64,000 nt of DNA from Gammaproteobacteria bacterium (GTDB taxonomy: Bacteria; Pseudomonadota; Gammaproteobacteria; Chromatiales; Chromatiaceae): positions 1 to 64,000 of the forward strand of contig JAABSM010000012.1 in NCBI GenBank assembly GCA_011390365.1, read 5' to 3'. A program made the position numbers and the translations under genes. Shown here piece by piece: positions 1 through 8,774 of the stretch (position 1 is its first letter; the number at the start of each line of letters is the position of its first letter). Under the pieces are notes generated by a model that saw only the letters and a program-made list of their open reading frames with translations, did no database searches and was not told the origin of the DNA.

Positions 1-528
1 GCCACCGACGGAGCCGGCACGGGCGATACAACCGGCAGTACCGCAGACGGAAGTTATGCCGACGGCACAACCATCACCCTGGTCGCCAACGCCGGCGCCG
101 GATCGGTTTTCGACGGCTGGAACCCGGCGGGGTGCGTGGACGGCTTCAGCCTCACCGCGGATACTGTCTGTACCGCGACCTTTACCCTGGATACGCCGGC
201 CCCGGTAGACGTCACCGCGTTGACGGTACCCAGCGACGGCAGTGGCGGCACGGTCGAGTGCCTGCCAAATCCCGTGAGCTATAACGGTGAGGTGACCTGC
301 ACCGCCACGCCGGCCAAAGGCTATGTTTTCGACGGTTTTACCGGGGACTGCACCGGCAATACCTGCGTCATCAACAATGTAACCGCTGCACTCTCGATTA
401 CTGCAAACTTCCGCAGGGAGCCCGCAACCACTGCGGCACAACCCATACCCGTGCTGGACCTCTGGGGGCTGGCTGGCCTCTCCGGCCTCATCGGTCTCCT
501 AGCCTGGCGTCGGCGAACTCAACGCTGA
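1..528 (+). CDS. surface-anchored repeat protein, IPTL-CTERM type (3' end only)
   Basis: The reading frame is open from the first base, so the gene starts upstream of the window and 175 C-terminal residues are seen. They contain two cysteine-bearing repeats that end in aromatic-rich FDGW/FDGF and ITANF patterns, as in the divergent InlB B-repeat family of extracellular proteins. The end has the sorting-signal architecture PIPVLDLWGL, then about 16 hydrophobic residues (LAGLSGLIGLLAW), then the basic tail RRRTQR. This matches the IPTL-CTERM signal, which in Gram-negative bacteria is thought to be processed by an exosortase-like or rhomboid-like system. The protein is therefore probably exported and membrane-anchored. 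A strong intrinsic terminator follows 45 bp after the stop. What the repeats bind cannot be read from this fragment. Confidence 0.8.
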   Translation, partial: ATDGAGTGDTTGSTADGSYADGTTITLVANAGAGSVFDGWNPAGCVDGFSLTADTVCTATFTLDTPAPVDVTALTVPSDGSGGTVECLPNPVSYNGEVTCTATPAKGYVFDGFTGDCTGNTCVINNVTAALSITANFRREPATTAAQPIPVLDLWGLAGLSGLIGLLAWRRRTQR

Positions 529-572
529 TCCAGCCCAAGAGCAAGGCGGCCAAGTCACCGCGATTCCAGCGA

Positions 573-608
573 GGAGTCGCAGTCCTTGGAGGACTGCGAC
601 TCCTTTTT
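573..608 (+). terminator. rho-independent terminator after the IPTL-CTERM gene
   Basis: A perfect 13-bp stem (GGAGTCGCAGTCC at 573-585 with its complement at 591-603), a 5-nt loop, and a TTTTT run at 604-608. It lies 45 bp after the stop codon at 528 on the same strand. Confidence 0.85.
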
Positions 609-615
609 GCTGGTA

Positions 616-636
616 CCCATGCGCCGCATGGGAACC
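616..636. repeat. short palindromic repeat (CCCATGCGCCGCATGGG)
   Basis: A short palindrome next to the terminator. A near-identical palindrome followed by GAAC occurs at 9643-9663, so this looks like a dispersed REP-like unit. Confidence 0.5.
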
Positions 637-688
637 CGATCTTGAATGCGCCGCAACCCGAGGCGCTGAAGCCGACCACTTCTTCTGG

Positions 689-786
689 GTGATCCGCGCC
701 CGCGGCGAGATGGGCGTGGCCTTCGCCCTTGACGACTTCGGCGCCAGCTACTCCTCCCTGACCTGCCTGCGGCGCTTGCCCGCTGC
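689..786 (+). pseudogene. fossil fragment of an EAL (c-di-GMP phosphodiesterase) domain
   Basis: In one frame the residues MGVAFALDDFGASYSSL are followed by TCLRRLP. This is the signature of the EAL-domain core, where the family has DDFGTGYSSL and then a short LKRLP-like helix. No EAL domain lies on either side: the frame runs out into non-homologous sequence on both sides, and only about 25 to 30 recognisable residues remain. It must be a decayed remnant and not a working phosphodiesterase. The rest of 529-1014 holds only the terminator, the palindrome and no other gene that I can support. Confidence 0.6.
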
Positions 787-1014
787 CAGCGGCTGGCCAG
801 CCTCGCCCTGGAGGACCAGCCCAGGAAACGCCCCCTCGGCCGTGCCGGTCCGCCAAAGACTGCCACGGCTCGGTTTATTCACGGCAAGACGGTTGAGGCG
901 TGACGGCATCGCCCGCCCGTGACTTGACGACACGCCCCCCGGCCTTGCGCCCGCACCGAAATCCGATACCATTGAGCGTTCACCACAGACCGCCAACGGA
1001 CCCCTCCCCTGCCA

Positions 1015-2664
1015 ATGACCACGCCCACCATCTCAAGCGAGCACAACACCCTCCCTTTCCACGGGCTACTCCGGCTCCTGCTGGCGCTGCTGGTCCCCCT
1101 CGCCAACGCGACGGCCGCGGGCAATGGGGATAGCGGCGCGGCCATTCGCCCCATCGCCAACGAGATGGAGGTGGGGGTCGCGTTCCTGCCGGGGAGCTTG
1201 CGCCCGTTTACCCAGATCGGCCATACCGCCTTTCTGCTCAACGCCCAGATCTTCGCCAGCCCGCTGCGCTTCGACGCCGACAACCGCCCGGCCCCCTATC
1301 TGGCGGAGCGCTGGTCGGTCGCCGATGACGAGCGCAGCGTGACCCTGCATCTGGTCGCCGATGCCAGGTTCCATGACGGCGCCCCCGTCACCTCCGATGA
1401 CGTGGCCTTCTCGCTGCTGGCGCTGCGCGATCGCCACCCCTGGCGGGATGTCTACGCCCCCATCGCGGGGGTCGAGACCCCCGACCCGCTGACCGCGGTG
1501 ATCCGCCTGAAACACCCCCATCCGGCACTGGCGGAGATGCTCTCGCCCCGCTTCTGCCCGATCCTGCCGCGCAAGCACTACGGCGAGTCGGGGGACCGGG
1601 CCAAGGGCGACGGCGAACGCCTGCCGGTGGGTTCCGGCCCGTTTCGGGTCGTCAACATGGATCTGCCGCTACGGATCGAACTGGCCCGCTTCGACGGCTT
1701 CTTCCGCCCCGGCCTGCCGCGCCTGGATCGGATCGGCTTCAGGTCGCTGGATGCGGCGCAGGATCCCATCTTGCAGCTGACCCACGGGCGTGTTCATCTC
1801 CATTCCCTGTTGTATGAGGGACAGCCCGGCTTTCAGGAGTTACGACGGAACCCGACTATTACCCTGCGCAACAGGGAATCCAGTCTCATCAATCCCAGTG
1901 TCTCGCTGGCCTTGAACCTGAAGCGCAAACCGCTGGACGACCCACGGGTGCGCCAGGCGATGGCGATGGCGATTGATCGCGAGCGGGCGGTGAAGGTGAT
2001 CTCGGCGGGGCGGGATGCGCCCAGACCCCTGCCGATCGCCCGCCAGAGCCCGCTATTCACCGACATCCCCAACCCCTATCCCTTCGATACGGAACGGGCC
2101 AACGCCCTGCTCGACGAGGCGGGCTATCCGCGCGACGAGAAGGGCACACGCTTCTCCGTGACCCTGGATGCCATTCCCGCCGACGAGAGCGTGCTCGCGG
2201 CGGCGGACTATTACGCCTACGAACTGCAACGGCTACTCGGCATCGAGGTGATTCCCCACCGCTCTCTCTCGGTATCGGAATGGCTGGGACGACTCATCAA
2301 GGGCGATTATCAACTAAATTACTGGGTGTTATTCGACTGGAACGATCCCCTGTTCAGCATCCACCGGGTCTTTCGCTCCGCGCCCGAGGGTGGCAGCCGA
2401 TACCCCTTCACCAACAATATGGGCTACAGCAACCCGCAAATGGATGAATGGCTGGACCAGGCCGGCGCCGCAATCGATCCGCGACAACGGCGGGCGCTCT
2501 ATGCGAATATTCAGCGTCAACTGCTGCAGGACCTGCCCGTGATCGGACTTACCGGCTTTGATCTCTTCTCGGCCCATCACCGGGACCTGCTCGGCTTTGA
2601 CGGGAACGCCTGGGGCGTTTTGGCGCCCTACGACGAGATCCACTGGCGAGGCGACGGAGAGTAG
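1015..2664 (+). CDS. ABC-type solute-binding protein, peptide/nickel family 5 (SBP_bac_5)
   Basis: 549 residues, a usual length for this family. Residues about 16-36 form a hydrophobic stretch ending in ATAAG, consistent with a signal peptide; the protein should be periplasmic. The body has the family order: APYLAERW near residue 100, then the WSVADD..SVTLHL..ARFHDGAPVTSDDVAFSL block typical of OppA/DppA-like proteins, and RVRQAMAMAIDRE plus ANALLDEAGYP in the second half. No permease or ATPase gene of a peptide transporter is nearby. Instead the stop is only 3 bp from the GTG start of a hybrid histidine kinase. This suggests a ligand-sensing role for the kinase more than transport. The start is the first in-frame ATG; no convincing ribosome site precedes it, so the N-terminus is not certain. 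Confidence 0.85.
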   Translation: MTTPTISSEHNTLPFHGLLRLLLALLVPLANATAAGNGDSGAAIRPIANEMEVGVAFLPGSLRPFTQIGHTAFLLNAQIFASPLRFDADNRPAPYLAERWSVADDERSVTLHLVADARFHDGAPVTSDDVAFSLLALRDRHPWRDVYAPIAGVETPDPLTAVIRLKHPHPALAEMLSPRFCPILPRKHYGESGDRAKGDGERLPVGSGPFRVVNMDLPLRIELARFDGFFRPGLPRLDRIGFRSLDAAQDPILQLTHGRVHLHSLLYEGQPGFQELRRNPTITLRNRESSLINPSVSLALNLKRKPLDDPRVRQAMAMAIDRERAVKVISAGRDAPRPLPIARQSPLFTDIPNPYPFDTERANALLDEAGYPRDEKGTRFSVTLDAIPADESVLAAADYYAYELQRLLGIEVIPHRSLSVSEWLGRLIKGDYQLNYWVLFDWNDPLFSIHRVFRSAPEGGSRYPFTNNMGYSNPQMDEWLDQAGAAIDPRQRRALYANIQRQLLQDLPVIGLTGFDLFSAHHRDLLGFDGNAWGVLAPYDEIHWRGDGE

Positions 2665-2667
2665 GGC

Positions 2668-5313
2668 GTGGGCCATGGGATCGCCGCCAAGGTACTGGGT
2701 GGGCTGGCGCTCGCGATGGGGGTGCTGCTGTTTGCCATCTGGTTCAGTTTTGACCGCTTTGTGTTTTTCGATGCCCGCTTCGAGGAGATATCGCGCCACC
2801 GCCTGCCGACCCTGTTCAAGGTCTCGGAGCTTGAGTCGGCGGCCACGGAACTCGCCTCCCTCAGCGCCGATGTCCTCTATCCCAAGGGGCACTATCTCTT
2901 CTTCAACACGCGTACCCTGATCGAACAGACACAAGACCGGGCGCGCGCGACGGTGGCCGGAATCGAGGGGGGCGGGCAGGTGATCAACGCCTTCCAGGGG
3001 GTTGGCGACGCCTTTCTGGATCTGGTGGCGATGCGCGAGGAGCAACTGGCCATTCGCAGCCGGATTGACCGGATCTTCACCCGCCTCGGCGCGATCGAGA
3101 TGGAGCTGGCCAAGGCGGTGGATGGGCATGGCGCGGCATCCTGGATTCCCCAGGCGCTGGAGGCATCCGCCCACTTCTTCGTGATTCGAAGCCTGGATTT
3201 TCCGGAAAAGATTCGCGCGCACCAACACGGTTTCGAGGAGGTATTCCTGGCCGCCGAAAGCACCCTGGCCAGCTTGCCTCAGGCCGAATCCCGCGCTGCC
3301 ATGTTGACCCTGAGAGAGCTGCGGGACTATGGCCTTGGAGAGCGCAACCTGTTCCAGCTGCAGATGCGGGACGTGGAGCTTACCCGACTGATCCAGCGCA
3401 AGATATACGATGGCAAGCACCGCATGGCGCAGCTCAACGAGGAGATTCGCGCACTGCATAACGCCACGCGACAAACCATGGAGCAGGAGGAGCAGCAGAT
3501 CCAAGCGGAGCTGGAGCGGCTACGCTGGCTGCTTGGTCTGGTCGCGGTGGTGGCGCTGCTCGCCCTCACCGCCATCTTCCTCTATGTACGCCGCTCGGTG
3601 GTCGCCCGCATCCTCCGCCTGCACCGGGCGATGCAGGCCAATATGGGTGATCAGCCGACGCCGGTGCCGGTGCAGGGCAATGACGAGCTGAGCCTGATGG
3701 CGCGGCAGGTGAACCACTTCATCGACGAGATCAATCGCCGCGAGGCGGAACTCAAGACCTCGGCCCACGAGGCCCAGGCCGCCAATCGGGCCAAGGACGA
3801 ATTCCTGGCCAACATCAGCCACGAAATCCGTACCCCGATGAACGCCATCCTCAACCTCACCCGCATCTGCCTGCAAGATCCGCTTGCCGCCAGACAACGG
3901 GAACGGCTCTCCAAGGTCGAGCGCTCCTCCGGTTACCTGCTGGAGCTGATCAACGAGATCCTCGACTTCTCCCGCATTACCGCCGGTCGCATCGAATTCG
4001 AGCCGGTGGCGTTTCGCCTCCAGCAGCTGCTCGAATCCGTCGAGACCCAGGCCGGCGATGCCCACGACAAGGGGCTGTCGTTTCACGCGCATGTCGAAGT
4101 CGGCACGCCGCCGGTGGTCGAGGGCGACCCGCTGCGCATCCAGCAAGTGTTGCGCAACCTGCTCGGCAACGCCATCAAATTCACCGAAAGCGGCGGGGTG
4201 GAGGTGCGGATTCGGGCGCTTGCGTCGCCGGCGCGGGATGCCGAAGACGCCCCGGCGTGGATCGAATTCAGCGTCAGGGACAGCGGCATCGGCATTCCGG
4301 CGGAAATGCTGGAGCGGATCTTCGCCCCCTTCAGCCAGGCCGACACCTCCACCACCCGCCGCTATGGCGGCAGCGGCCTGGGGCTGACCATCTGCCAACG
4401 TCTGGCAGAGCAGATGGGCGGCAAGATCGAGGTGGAGAGCACCCCGCGCAAGGGCAGCCTGTTTCGCTTCTCGCTGCCGGTGCGCATCGCCGAGACGCCG
4501 GTGGACCTGGCCGACCATTTCGGTTCCGGCGACGGCTATCCCGCCGAGCGCCTCAACCAACTCCGGGGGCGGCGGATATTGCTGGTCGAGGACAACGAGT
4601 TCAACCAGGCCGTGGCGCTGGAGTTGCTGGAACAGGCCGGACTCCGCACCGACCTGGCCGACAGTGGACGCGCCGCAATAGAGCAGGTGGGCAAAGCATC
4701 CTATGAGTTGGTGCTGATGGATCTCCACATGCCGGAGATGGACGGTTTCGAGGCCAGCCAGCGGATCCGGCGACTCCCCGGCAAGGAGGAACTGCCCATC
4801 ATCGCCCTCACCGCCAACGCCATGGAAGGCATCCAGCAACGCTGCGAAGCGGCGGGCATGAACGCCCTGGTCATCAAGCCGATCAACCCCGCTGAGCTGT
4901 ATGAGACGCTGTTGCGGTGGATCCAACCCCGCTCCCACGCCCTCGAAGACGGGGAAATCGCGGCGAACCTCGAGGGCGATGGCGCCACCACCTCGCCCTC
5001 GCAACCCCAAGCCAGCGCAACAGGTCCCCGCGCGCTCGGCAAGGAGAAACTGGCGCAACTGTTCGTGGCGCACTACCACGACTTCCCCCAGCAGTTGCAA
5101 AAGGCGCTGGCCGAAGATCCGGGTCAGGCGGTGCTCCTTGCCCACAACATGAAATCCGCCTCCGGCTCGCTCAGCGCCACAACCCTCTATCAGCTCGCCA
5201 GCGAACTGGAGACATTGCTGCTTGGCGCCCGCAACGCCCAGGTTCCCGCGGCGCTGATCGAGGCCCTCGAACGCGAACACCGCGTGTGCATGAACAAGCT
5301 TCAGGGCAGTTGA
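2668..5313 (+). CDS. hybrid sensor histidine kinase with receiver and HPt domains
   Basis: 881 residues. A membrane segment near residues 9-28, an extracytoplasmic sensor region of about 260 residues, a second membrane segment near 288-310, then HAMP, HisKA with phospho-acceptor His385 in NISHEIRTPMN, an HATPase with N box NLLGNAIKF, G1 DSGIGIP and G2 GGSGLGL, a receiver with phospho-acceptor Asp685 in VLMDLHMPEMDG, and a C-terminal HPt with His826 in AHNMKSASG. All four phosphorelay stations are intact. The start is a GTG 3 bp after the upstream solute-binding protein, implying translational coupling; the layout recalls TorT-TorS, where a periplasmic binding protein informs the kinase. No separate response regulator is encoded next to it, so the final target must lie elsewhere. 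Confidence 0.92.
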   Translation: MGHGIAAKVLGGLALAMGVLLFAIWFSFDRFVFFDARFEEISRHRLPTLFKVSELESAATELASLSADVLYPKGHYLFFNTRTLIEQTQDRARATVAGIEGGGQVINAFQGVGDAFLDLVAMREEQLAIRSRIDRIFTRLGAIEMELAKAVDGHGAASWIPQALEASAHFFVIRSLDFPEKIRAHQHGFEEVFLAAESTLASLPQAESRAAMLTLRELRDYGLGERNLFQLQMRDVELTRLIQRKIYDGKHRMAQLNEEIRALHNATRQTMEQEEQQIQAELERLRWLLGLVAVVALLALTAIFLYVRRSVVARILRLHRAMQANMGDQPTPVPVQGNDELSLMARQVNHFIDEINRREAELKTSAHEAQAANRAKDEFLANISHEIRTPMNAILNLTRICLQDPLAARQRERLSKVERSSGYLLELINEILDFSRITAGRIEFEPVAFRLQQLLESVETQAGDAHDKGLSFHAHVEVGTPPVVEGDPLRIQQVLRNLLGNAIKFTESGGVEVRIRALASPARDAEDAPAWIEFSVRDSGIGIPAEMLERIFAPFSQADTSTTRRYGGSGLGLTICQRLAEQMGGKIEVESTPRKGSLFRFSLPVRIAETPVDLADHFGSGDGYPAERLNQLRGRRILLVEDNEFNQAVALELLEQAGLRTDLADSGRAAIEQVGKASYELVLMDLHMPEMDGFEASQRIRRLPGKEELPIIALTANAMEGIQQRCEAAGMNALVIKPINPAELYETLLRWIQPRSHALEDGEIAANLEGDGATTSPSQPQASATGPRALGKEKLAQLFVAHYHDFPQQLQKALAEDPGQAVLLAHNMKSASGSLSATTLYQLASELETLLLGARNAQVPAALIEALEREHRVCMNKLQGS

Positions 5314-5634
5314 TGCCGCCCCTGGATGCCTTTTCGAACCCTCCTTGTCGGGGCCGCCCTATCTCGCACCATCGCACCAGGGTCCTCATGGAACCGACAC
5401 GGAGTCGCGGAGACCACCGCGAGGAATGCCATCTTGGGATATCGATCCGGTTCGGGGTCGAGTACACACCTTGGCGTAGGTGAAGGAGGTCTCGGCGAAC
5501 ACCTCGCGATAATGGGGGGCGCGAGAGGCCCGTGACGCGTCGGAAAGGTCCGTCAGCGGCGAACCGGCGGGCAGGGAGCACCCTTTCCAGCCAGTCCGCA
5601 CCCATGCCTTGATTACTTGCCCACCCCCCCCAAG
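5314..5634. other. intergenic region without a recognisable gene
   Basis: About 320 bases between the hybrid kinase and the DUF1566 gene. Open frames on both strands are short and compositionally unlike the neighbours. I see no strong hairpin-plus-T terminator. Confidence 0.5.
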
Positions 5635-6666
5635 ATGACAGATAGGCGCAAGCTTTCAGCAGAGGAGAAGATGCTGCCGAAATCCGGACAATCCCGCTGT
5701 TTTGACAGCCTGGGGGGACCCATCCCCTGCCGCGGAAGCGGCCAGGATGGGGAGTTTTGTCGCGGCCACGCGATACCCTCTCCCCGCTTTCGGGCGGCGG
5801 GAGATACGCTCGTTGATCGGGGCACCGGCCTGATCTGGAGCCGCGATGCGGCCCCCTTCGAGTTCCCCCAGACCTGGCAAGAGGCGTTGAGCGCCATCGC
5901 CGAGCTGAACCGGCACGGCTATCTCGACCACGACGACTGGCGACTGCCCAACCGTCGCGAGTTGCGCAGCCTGGTGGATCATGACCAGCCGCGGGTGTTC
6001 GCCGCGGATCATCCGTTTGAGAACCTCTTTCGCGGCTGGTACTGGAGCTCCACCAGCGCCGCCATCGCCCCGCGGCACGCCTGGTACGTGGACATGGCGG
6101 GCGGGCGCATGTTCTACGGCGGCAAGGATCAGTCCTTCATGGCGTGGCCGGTGCGGGGAAGCGGCAGGCTGCTGGCCACCGGCCAGCGCCGCTGTTTCGA
6201 TGCTCGCGGCGAATCCATGCCCTGCCGCGCCGCGCCGCTTCAGGATGGCGCGCAAGCGCTGGGGATCGCCTGGGACGAGGGCCGCTTCACCCCTGCCCAG
6301 GAGGGCTTCATCGACCGGCTCACGGGCCTGGAGTGGCATCTTGACCGCTCCGGCAACCGCCGCCCGCTCAACTGGCGCGACGCCCTGGCGCGAATCCCGA
6401 GGTTAAACGAGGGAGAGCAGGCCTCTTGGCGCCTGCCCAATATCGTCGAGTTGGAGTCGCTGGTAGACGCCGATCAGGCGAGGCCGGCCCTCTCCCCCGC
6501 CTTGCCGCGCAACGGCGTGCGCGAAAGCTACTGGTCATCCACAACCAGCGCCTATGAGACGGATTGGGCCTGGGCCTTGTATCTGGAGAAGGGGGCGATC
6601 GGGGTGGGACAGAAGAAGGACCCGCACTTTTACGTGATCGCGGTGCGGGATGCAGCGGAGGCCTGA
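5635..6666 (+). CDS. DUF1566 (Lcl C-terminal) protein with two tandem repeats
   Basis: About 343 residues from the ATG at 5635. An upstream TTG at 5617, and an ATG at 5671 preceded by AGAGGAG, are alternative starts. Two copies of one module are visible. Each begins RCFD followed by G.PMPC/G.PIPC, then D..TGL.W, a helix, then the DUF1566 hallmarks WRLPN(R/I).EL.SLVD and YWSSTTSA / YWSSTSAA, and ends in AVRD or PVRG. DUF1566 domains have a C-type-lectin-like fold and are commonly found in surface or periplasmic proteins, but no signal peptide is evident here. Function is unknown. The next gene is convergent, with a large palindrome between. Confidence 0.8.
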   Translation: MTDRRKLSAEEKMLPKSGQSRCFDSLGGPIPCRGSGQDGEFCRGHAIPSPRFRAAGDTLVDRGTGLIWSRDAAPFEFPQTWQEALSAIAELNRHGYLDHDDWRLPNRRELRSLVDHDQPRVFAADHPFENLFRGWYWSSTSAAIAPRHAWYVDMAGGRMFYGGKDQSFMAWPVRGSGRLLATGQRRCFDARGESMPCRAAPLQDGAQALGIAWDEGRFTPAQEGFIDRLTGLEWHLDRSGNRRPLNWRDALARIPRLNEGEQASWRLPNIVELESLVDADQARPALSPALPRNGVRESYWSSTTSAYETDWAWALYLEKGAIGVGQKKDPHFYVIAVRDAAEA

Positions 6667-6826
6667 TCGACCACGCCAAAAGGCTGCAATCCGCAAAACT
6701 CACCCGCACAGGTACAGCCGCCAAGATCCATCAACCTGATTGATGACGCATCCCAAGCGGGGAGGGGCGGCTCCGTTCTCCCGCATTCCGCTCGGCCCCA
6801 TCCGGGCGGGACGCGCCGAATCGGCG

Positions 6827-6861
6827 CGCCACTGGCGCTCCTTGAAGGAGCGCCAGTGGCG
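6827..6861. repeat. 17-bp perfect inverted repeat between convergent genes
   Basis: CGCCACTGGCGCTCCTT at 6827-6843 is repeated as its exact complement at 6845-6861, with one central base. It lies 12 bp after the 3' end of the Rrf2 gene. There is no T run, so it is not a classical terminator, but it could stabilise both convergent transcripts. Confidence 0.75.
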
Positions 6862-6873
6862 GACCATCGCCGA

Positions 6874-7305
6874 TCAGTCGGCGTTGATATCCATGGAGCC
6901 CAGGGCGTGACCGCGGCGTTGCGCCAGATCCGCCAGGCTGATGCTCTCCAGGAAGCCGAACAGCTCACTGCTGAAATCTCCCCACAGCTCATGGGTCGGG
7001 TTATCGGGGGTACCGCTCTCTTCGCCGGAGCAGTGCGTCATCTCGACGTAGTCATCCACGGCGCAGATGATTTCGCCGACATTGATCTCGGGGGCGGGGC
7101 GGCCCAGGTAGTAACCACCGCCGGGACCGCGCATGCCGCGTACCAGCTTCTTGGCGCGCAGGCGGGCGAAGAGCTGCTCCAGATAGGAGAGGGAGATGCC
7201 CTGGTTCTTGGAGATGTCCTGCAGGGTTACCGGACGATCGCCGCCATAGAGGGCGAGATCGAGCATCGCGGTAATCGCATAACGGGTTTTGGTTGAAATT
7301 CTCAT
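6874..7305 (-). CDS. Rrf2-family transcriptional regulator, IscR-like but missing two cluster cysteines
   Basis: 143 residues. The N-terminus MRISTKTRYAITAMLDLAL and the winged helix with SLSYLEQLFARLR and GPGGGYYLGR match IscR and its relatives, which regulate Fe-S and stress genes. In E. coli IscR the [2Fe-2S] cluster is held by Cys92, Cys98, Cys104 and His107. Here Cys92 (MTHCSG) and a His in THELW are kept, but the 11 residues between carry no cysteine and the loop is two residues shorter. No isc or suf genes are adjacent. It is a divergent Rrf2 protein that may bind a different ligand or sense without a cluster. A TATAAT element lies 45 bp upstream. Confidence 0.88.
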   Translation of the reverse strand: MRISTKTRYAITAMLDLALYGGDRPVTLQDISKNQGISLSYLEQLFARLRAKKLVRGMRGPGGGYYLGRPAPEINVGEIICAVDDYVEMTHCSGEESGTPDNPTHELWGDFSSELFGFLESISLADLAQRRGHALGSMDINAD

Positions 7306-7349
7306 GACTGCTTGGCTCCTGTCATTGTGGTGCGATGTTGGAGGATTAA

Positions 7350-7355
7350 ATTATA
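7350..7355 (-). promoter_or_regulatory. -10 element of the Rrf2 gene (TATAAT), weak -35
   Basis: On the minus strand a perfect TATAAT is at 7355-7350, inside an AT-rich island unlike the surrounding GC-rich DNA. The hexamer at the expected -35 spacing (CTATCT) is poor, which fits a regulated promoter. The ribosome site AGGAG lies about 10 bp before the ATG at 7305. Confidence 0.55.
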
Positions 7356-7493
7356 TTTTTTGTCAGTGTTAAAGATAGGTGCGATTTTAACCTTTTACAG
7401 GGAAGCTTGCAGCAAAAAGGTGAAAGAGATCGAAAAAAAAGAAAATATTCCCCTTGAGCGCCGCTTCCCCACCCTGCGCGCGCGCCGCGACCA

Positions 7494-8339
7494 TCACGCG
7501 GTGTGGCGCACCCGCCCCGCTCGCTGGCACTCGACCTGGTAGAGTTTCGTGGTACCGTCCTTGCGCACCTTGAGGGCGCTCAACCTTCCCCCCCACACGC
7601 AACCGGAATCCAGCGCATGGGTGGAGCCCGCCTCGCGATAGCCGAGGGTGGACCAGTGGCCGAACAGGACGGTCTGGCCGGCGCTGCGGCGTCCGGGAAC
7701 CGCGTACCAGGGGTGAAAGCGTGGATCCTGGGATCCCGGGCGCCCCTTCTCATGCAGCGCCAGCCGCCCGTTGCAGTCGCAATAACGCAGACGGGTAAGG
7801 CAGTTTACAATGAACCGGAGACGATCCCAGCCCTCCAGGCTATCGTTCCAGCGTTCGGGCTCATCGCCGTACATATGCATCATGAACTCGCCGAAACGGG
7901 CGCCGCGCAATACCGCCTCTACCTCGCCGGCGCGCTTGAGGGCGGTGGCGATATCCCATTGCGGCGGCAATCCCGCATGCAACAGGGCGCACTCCCGCTT
8001 CTTGCTGTAATGCATCAGCGGGAGATGGCGCAGCCACTCCATCAGCTCCGGGAAATCCGGGGCATCGAGGACCGGCAGCAGGGTAGAGTCCCGGCCGTGA
8101 TGGCGGTGGTTGCCCTGGCTGATGGCGAGCAGGTGGAGATCATGGTTGCCGAGCACGCAAACGGCACGCTTGCCGAGCCCCTTGACGAAGCGCAGCACCG
8201 CCAGCGAGTCATGTCCGCGATTGACGAGATCGCCCGCGAACCATAGCTTGTCATCGGCGGGGTCGAACTTGAACTCTTCCAACAACTTCATCAGGGCGTC
8301 GTAGCACCCCTGGACATCGCCGATCGCGTAAACCGCCAT
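7494..8339 (-). CDS. apaH: bis(5'-nucleosyl)-tetraphosphatase, symmetrical
   Basis: 281 residues, the usual length. It opens with MAVYAIGDVQGCYDAL and shows the phosphoesterase metal motifs GDVQG, FAGDLVNRG and LGNHDLHLLAI, followed by HAGLPPQWD. These define ApaH, which cleaves Ap4A symmetrically to two ADP and also removes Np4 caps from RNA. It is the second gene after apaG, 51 bp downstream on the same strand, the conserved apaG-apaH order. The usual upstream partners rsmA and pdxA are not present here, so the cluster is only partly kept. Confidence 0.96.
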   Translation of the reverse strand: MAVYAIGDVQGCYDALMKLLEEFKFDPADDKLWFAGDLVNRGHDSLAVLRFVKGLGKRAVCVLGNHDLHLLAISQGNHRHHGRDSTLLPVLDAPDFPELMEWLRHLPLMHYSKKRECALLHAGLPPQWDIATALKRAGEVEAVLRGARFGEFMMHMYGDEPERWNDSLEGWDRLRFIVNCLTRLRYCDCNGRLALHEKGRPGSQDPRFHPWYAVPGRRSAGQTVLFGHWSTLGYREAGSTHALDSGCVWGGRLSALKVRKDGTTKLYQVECQRAGRVRHTA

Positions 8340-8390
8340 TTTTCCCCTCTTGATTCGTCTGGATAGCGAAGTTAACCGCCAGATCGGGTT

Positions 8391-8774
8391 TCAATGTATC
8401 ATGCTTGGAACCGCCAGCGAAAACGGCGGTATCGGGGCGTTGAAGCGGCTGCCGTCATCATTGGCCATGCCGTAACTGCCGTGCATGCTCCCGACCGGCG
8501 TGCCGATGAAGGTGCCGCTGGAGTAACTGTAGCTCTCTCCCGGGGCCAGATGGGGCCTCTCGCCCACCACCCCCTCCCCCTTCACCTCCTGCTTTCGCCC
8601 GTCCGCGTCGGTAATGATCCAGTGTCGGGTCAGCAGACGCGCCCCCTGGCTACCGCGGTTACGCAAGGTAACGGTATAGGAAAAGACATAGTGATTGTTG
8701 TCCGGGTTGGACTGATCGGCGAGATAGGCGGTCTCGACCTCGATAACGATAGGAGAATGGTGTTGCTGCAACAT
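8391..8774 (-). CDS. apaG: ApaG protein (DUF525)
   Basis: 127 residues from the ATG at 8774; this start is preferred over an upstream in-frame ATG at 8846 because E. coli ApaG is 125 residues and the homology starts at HHSPIVIEVETAYL. The family pattern is clear: FSYTVTLRNRGSQGARLLTRHWIITDADG, then VVGE.P.L.PGESY.YSSGT and GSMHGSYGM. ApaG has a fibronectin-III-like fold; its biochemical role is not settled. It precedes apaH. Confidence 0.95.
   Translation of the reverse strand: MLQQHHSPIVIEVETAYLADQSNPDNNHYVFSYTVTLRNRGSQGARLLTRHWIITDADGRKQEVKGEGVVGERPHLAPGESYSYSSGTFIGTPVGSMHGSYGMANDDGSRFNAPIPPFSLAVPSMIH

Noticed and set aside
5386-5601. Minus-strand frame in the spacer after the hybrid kinase
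   Set aside because: About 70 codons with skewed composition (many Ser and Arg), no recognisable motif and no start context.
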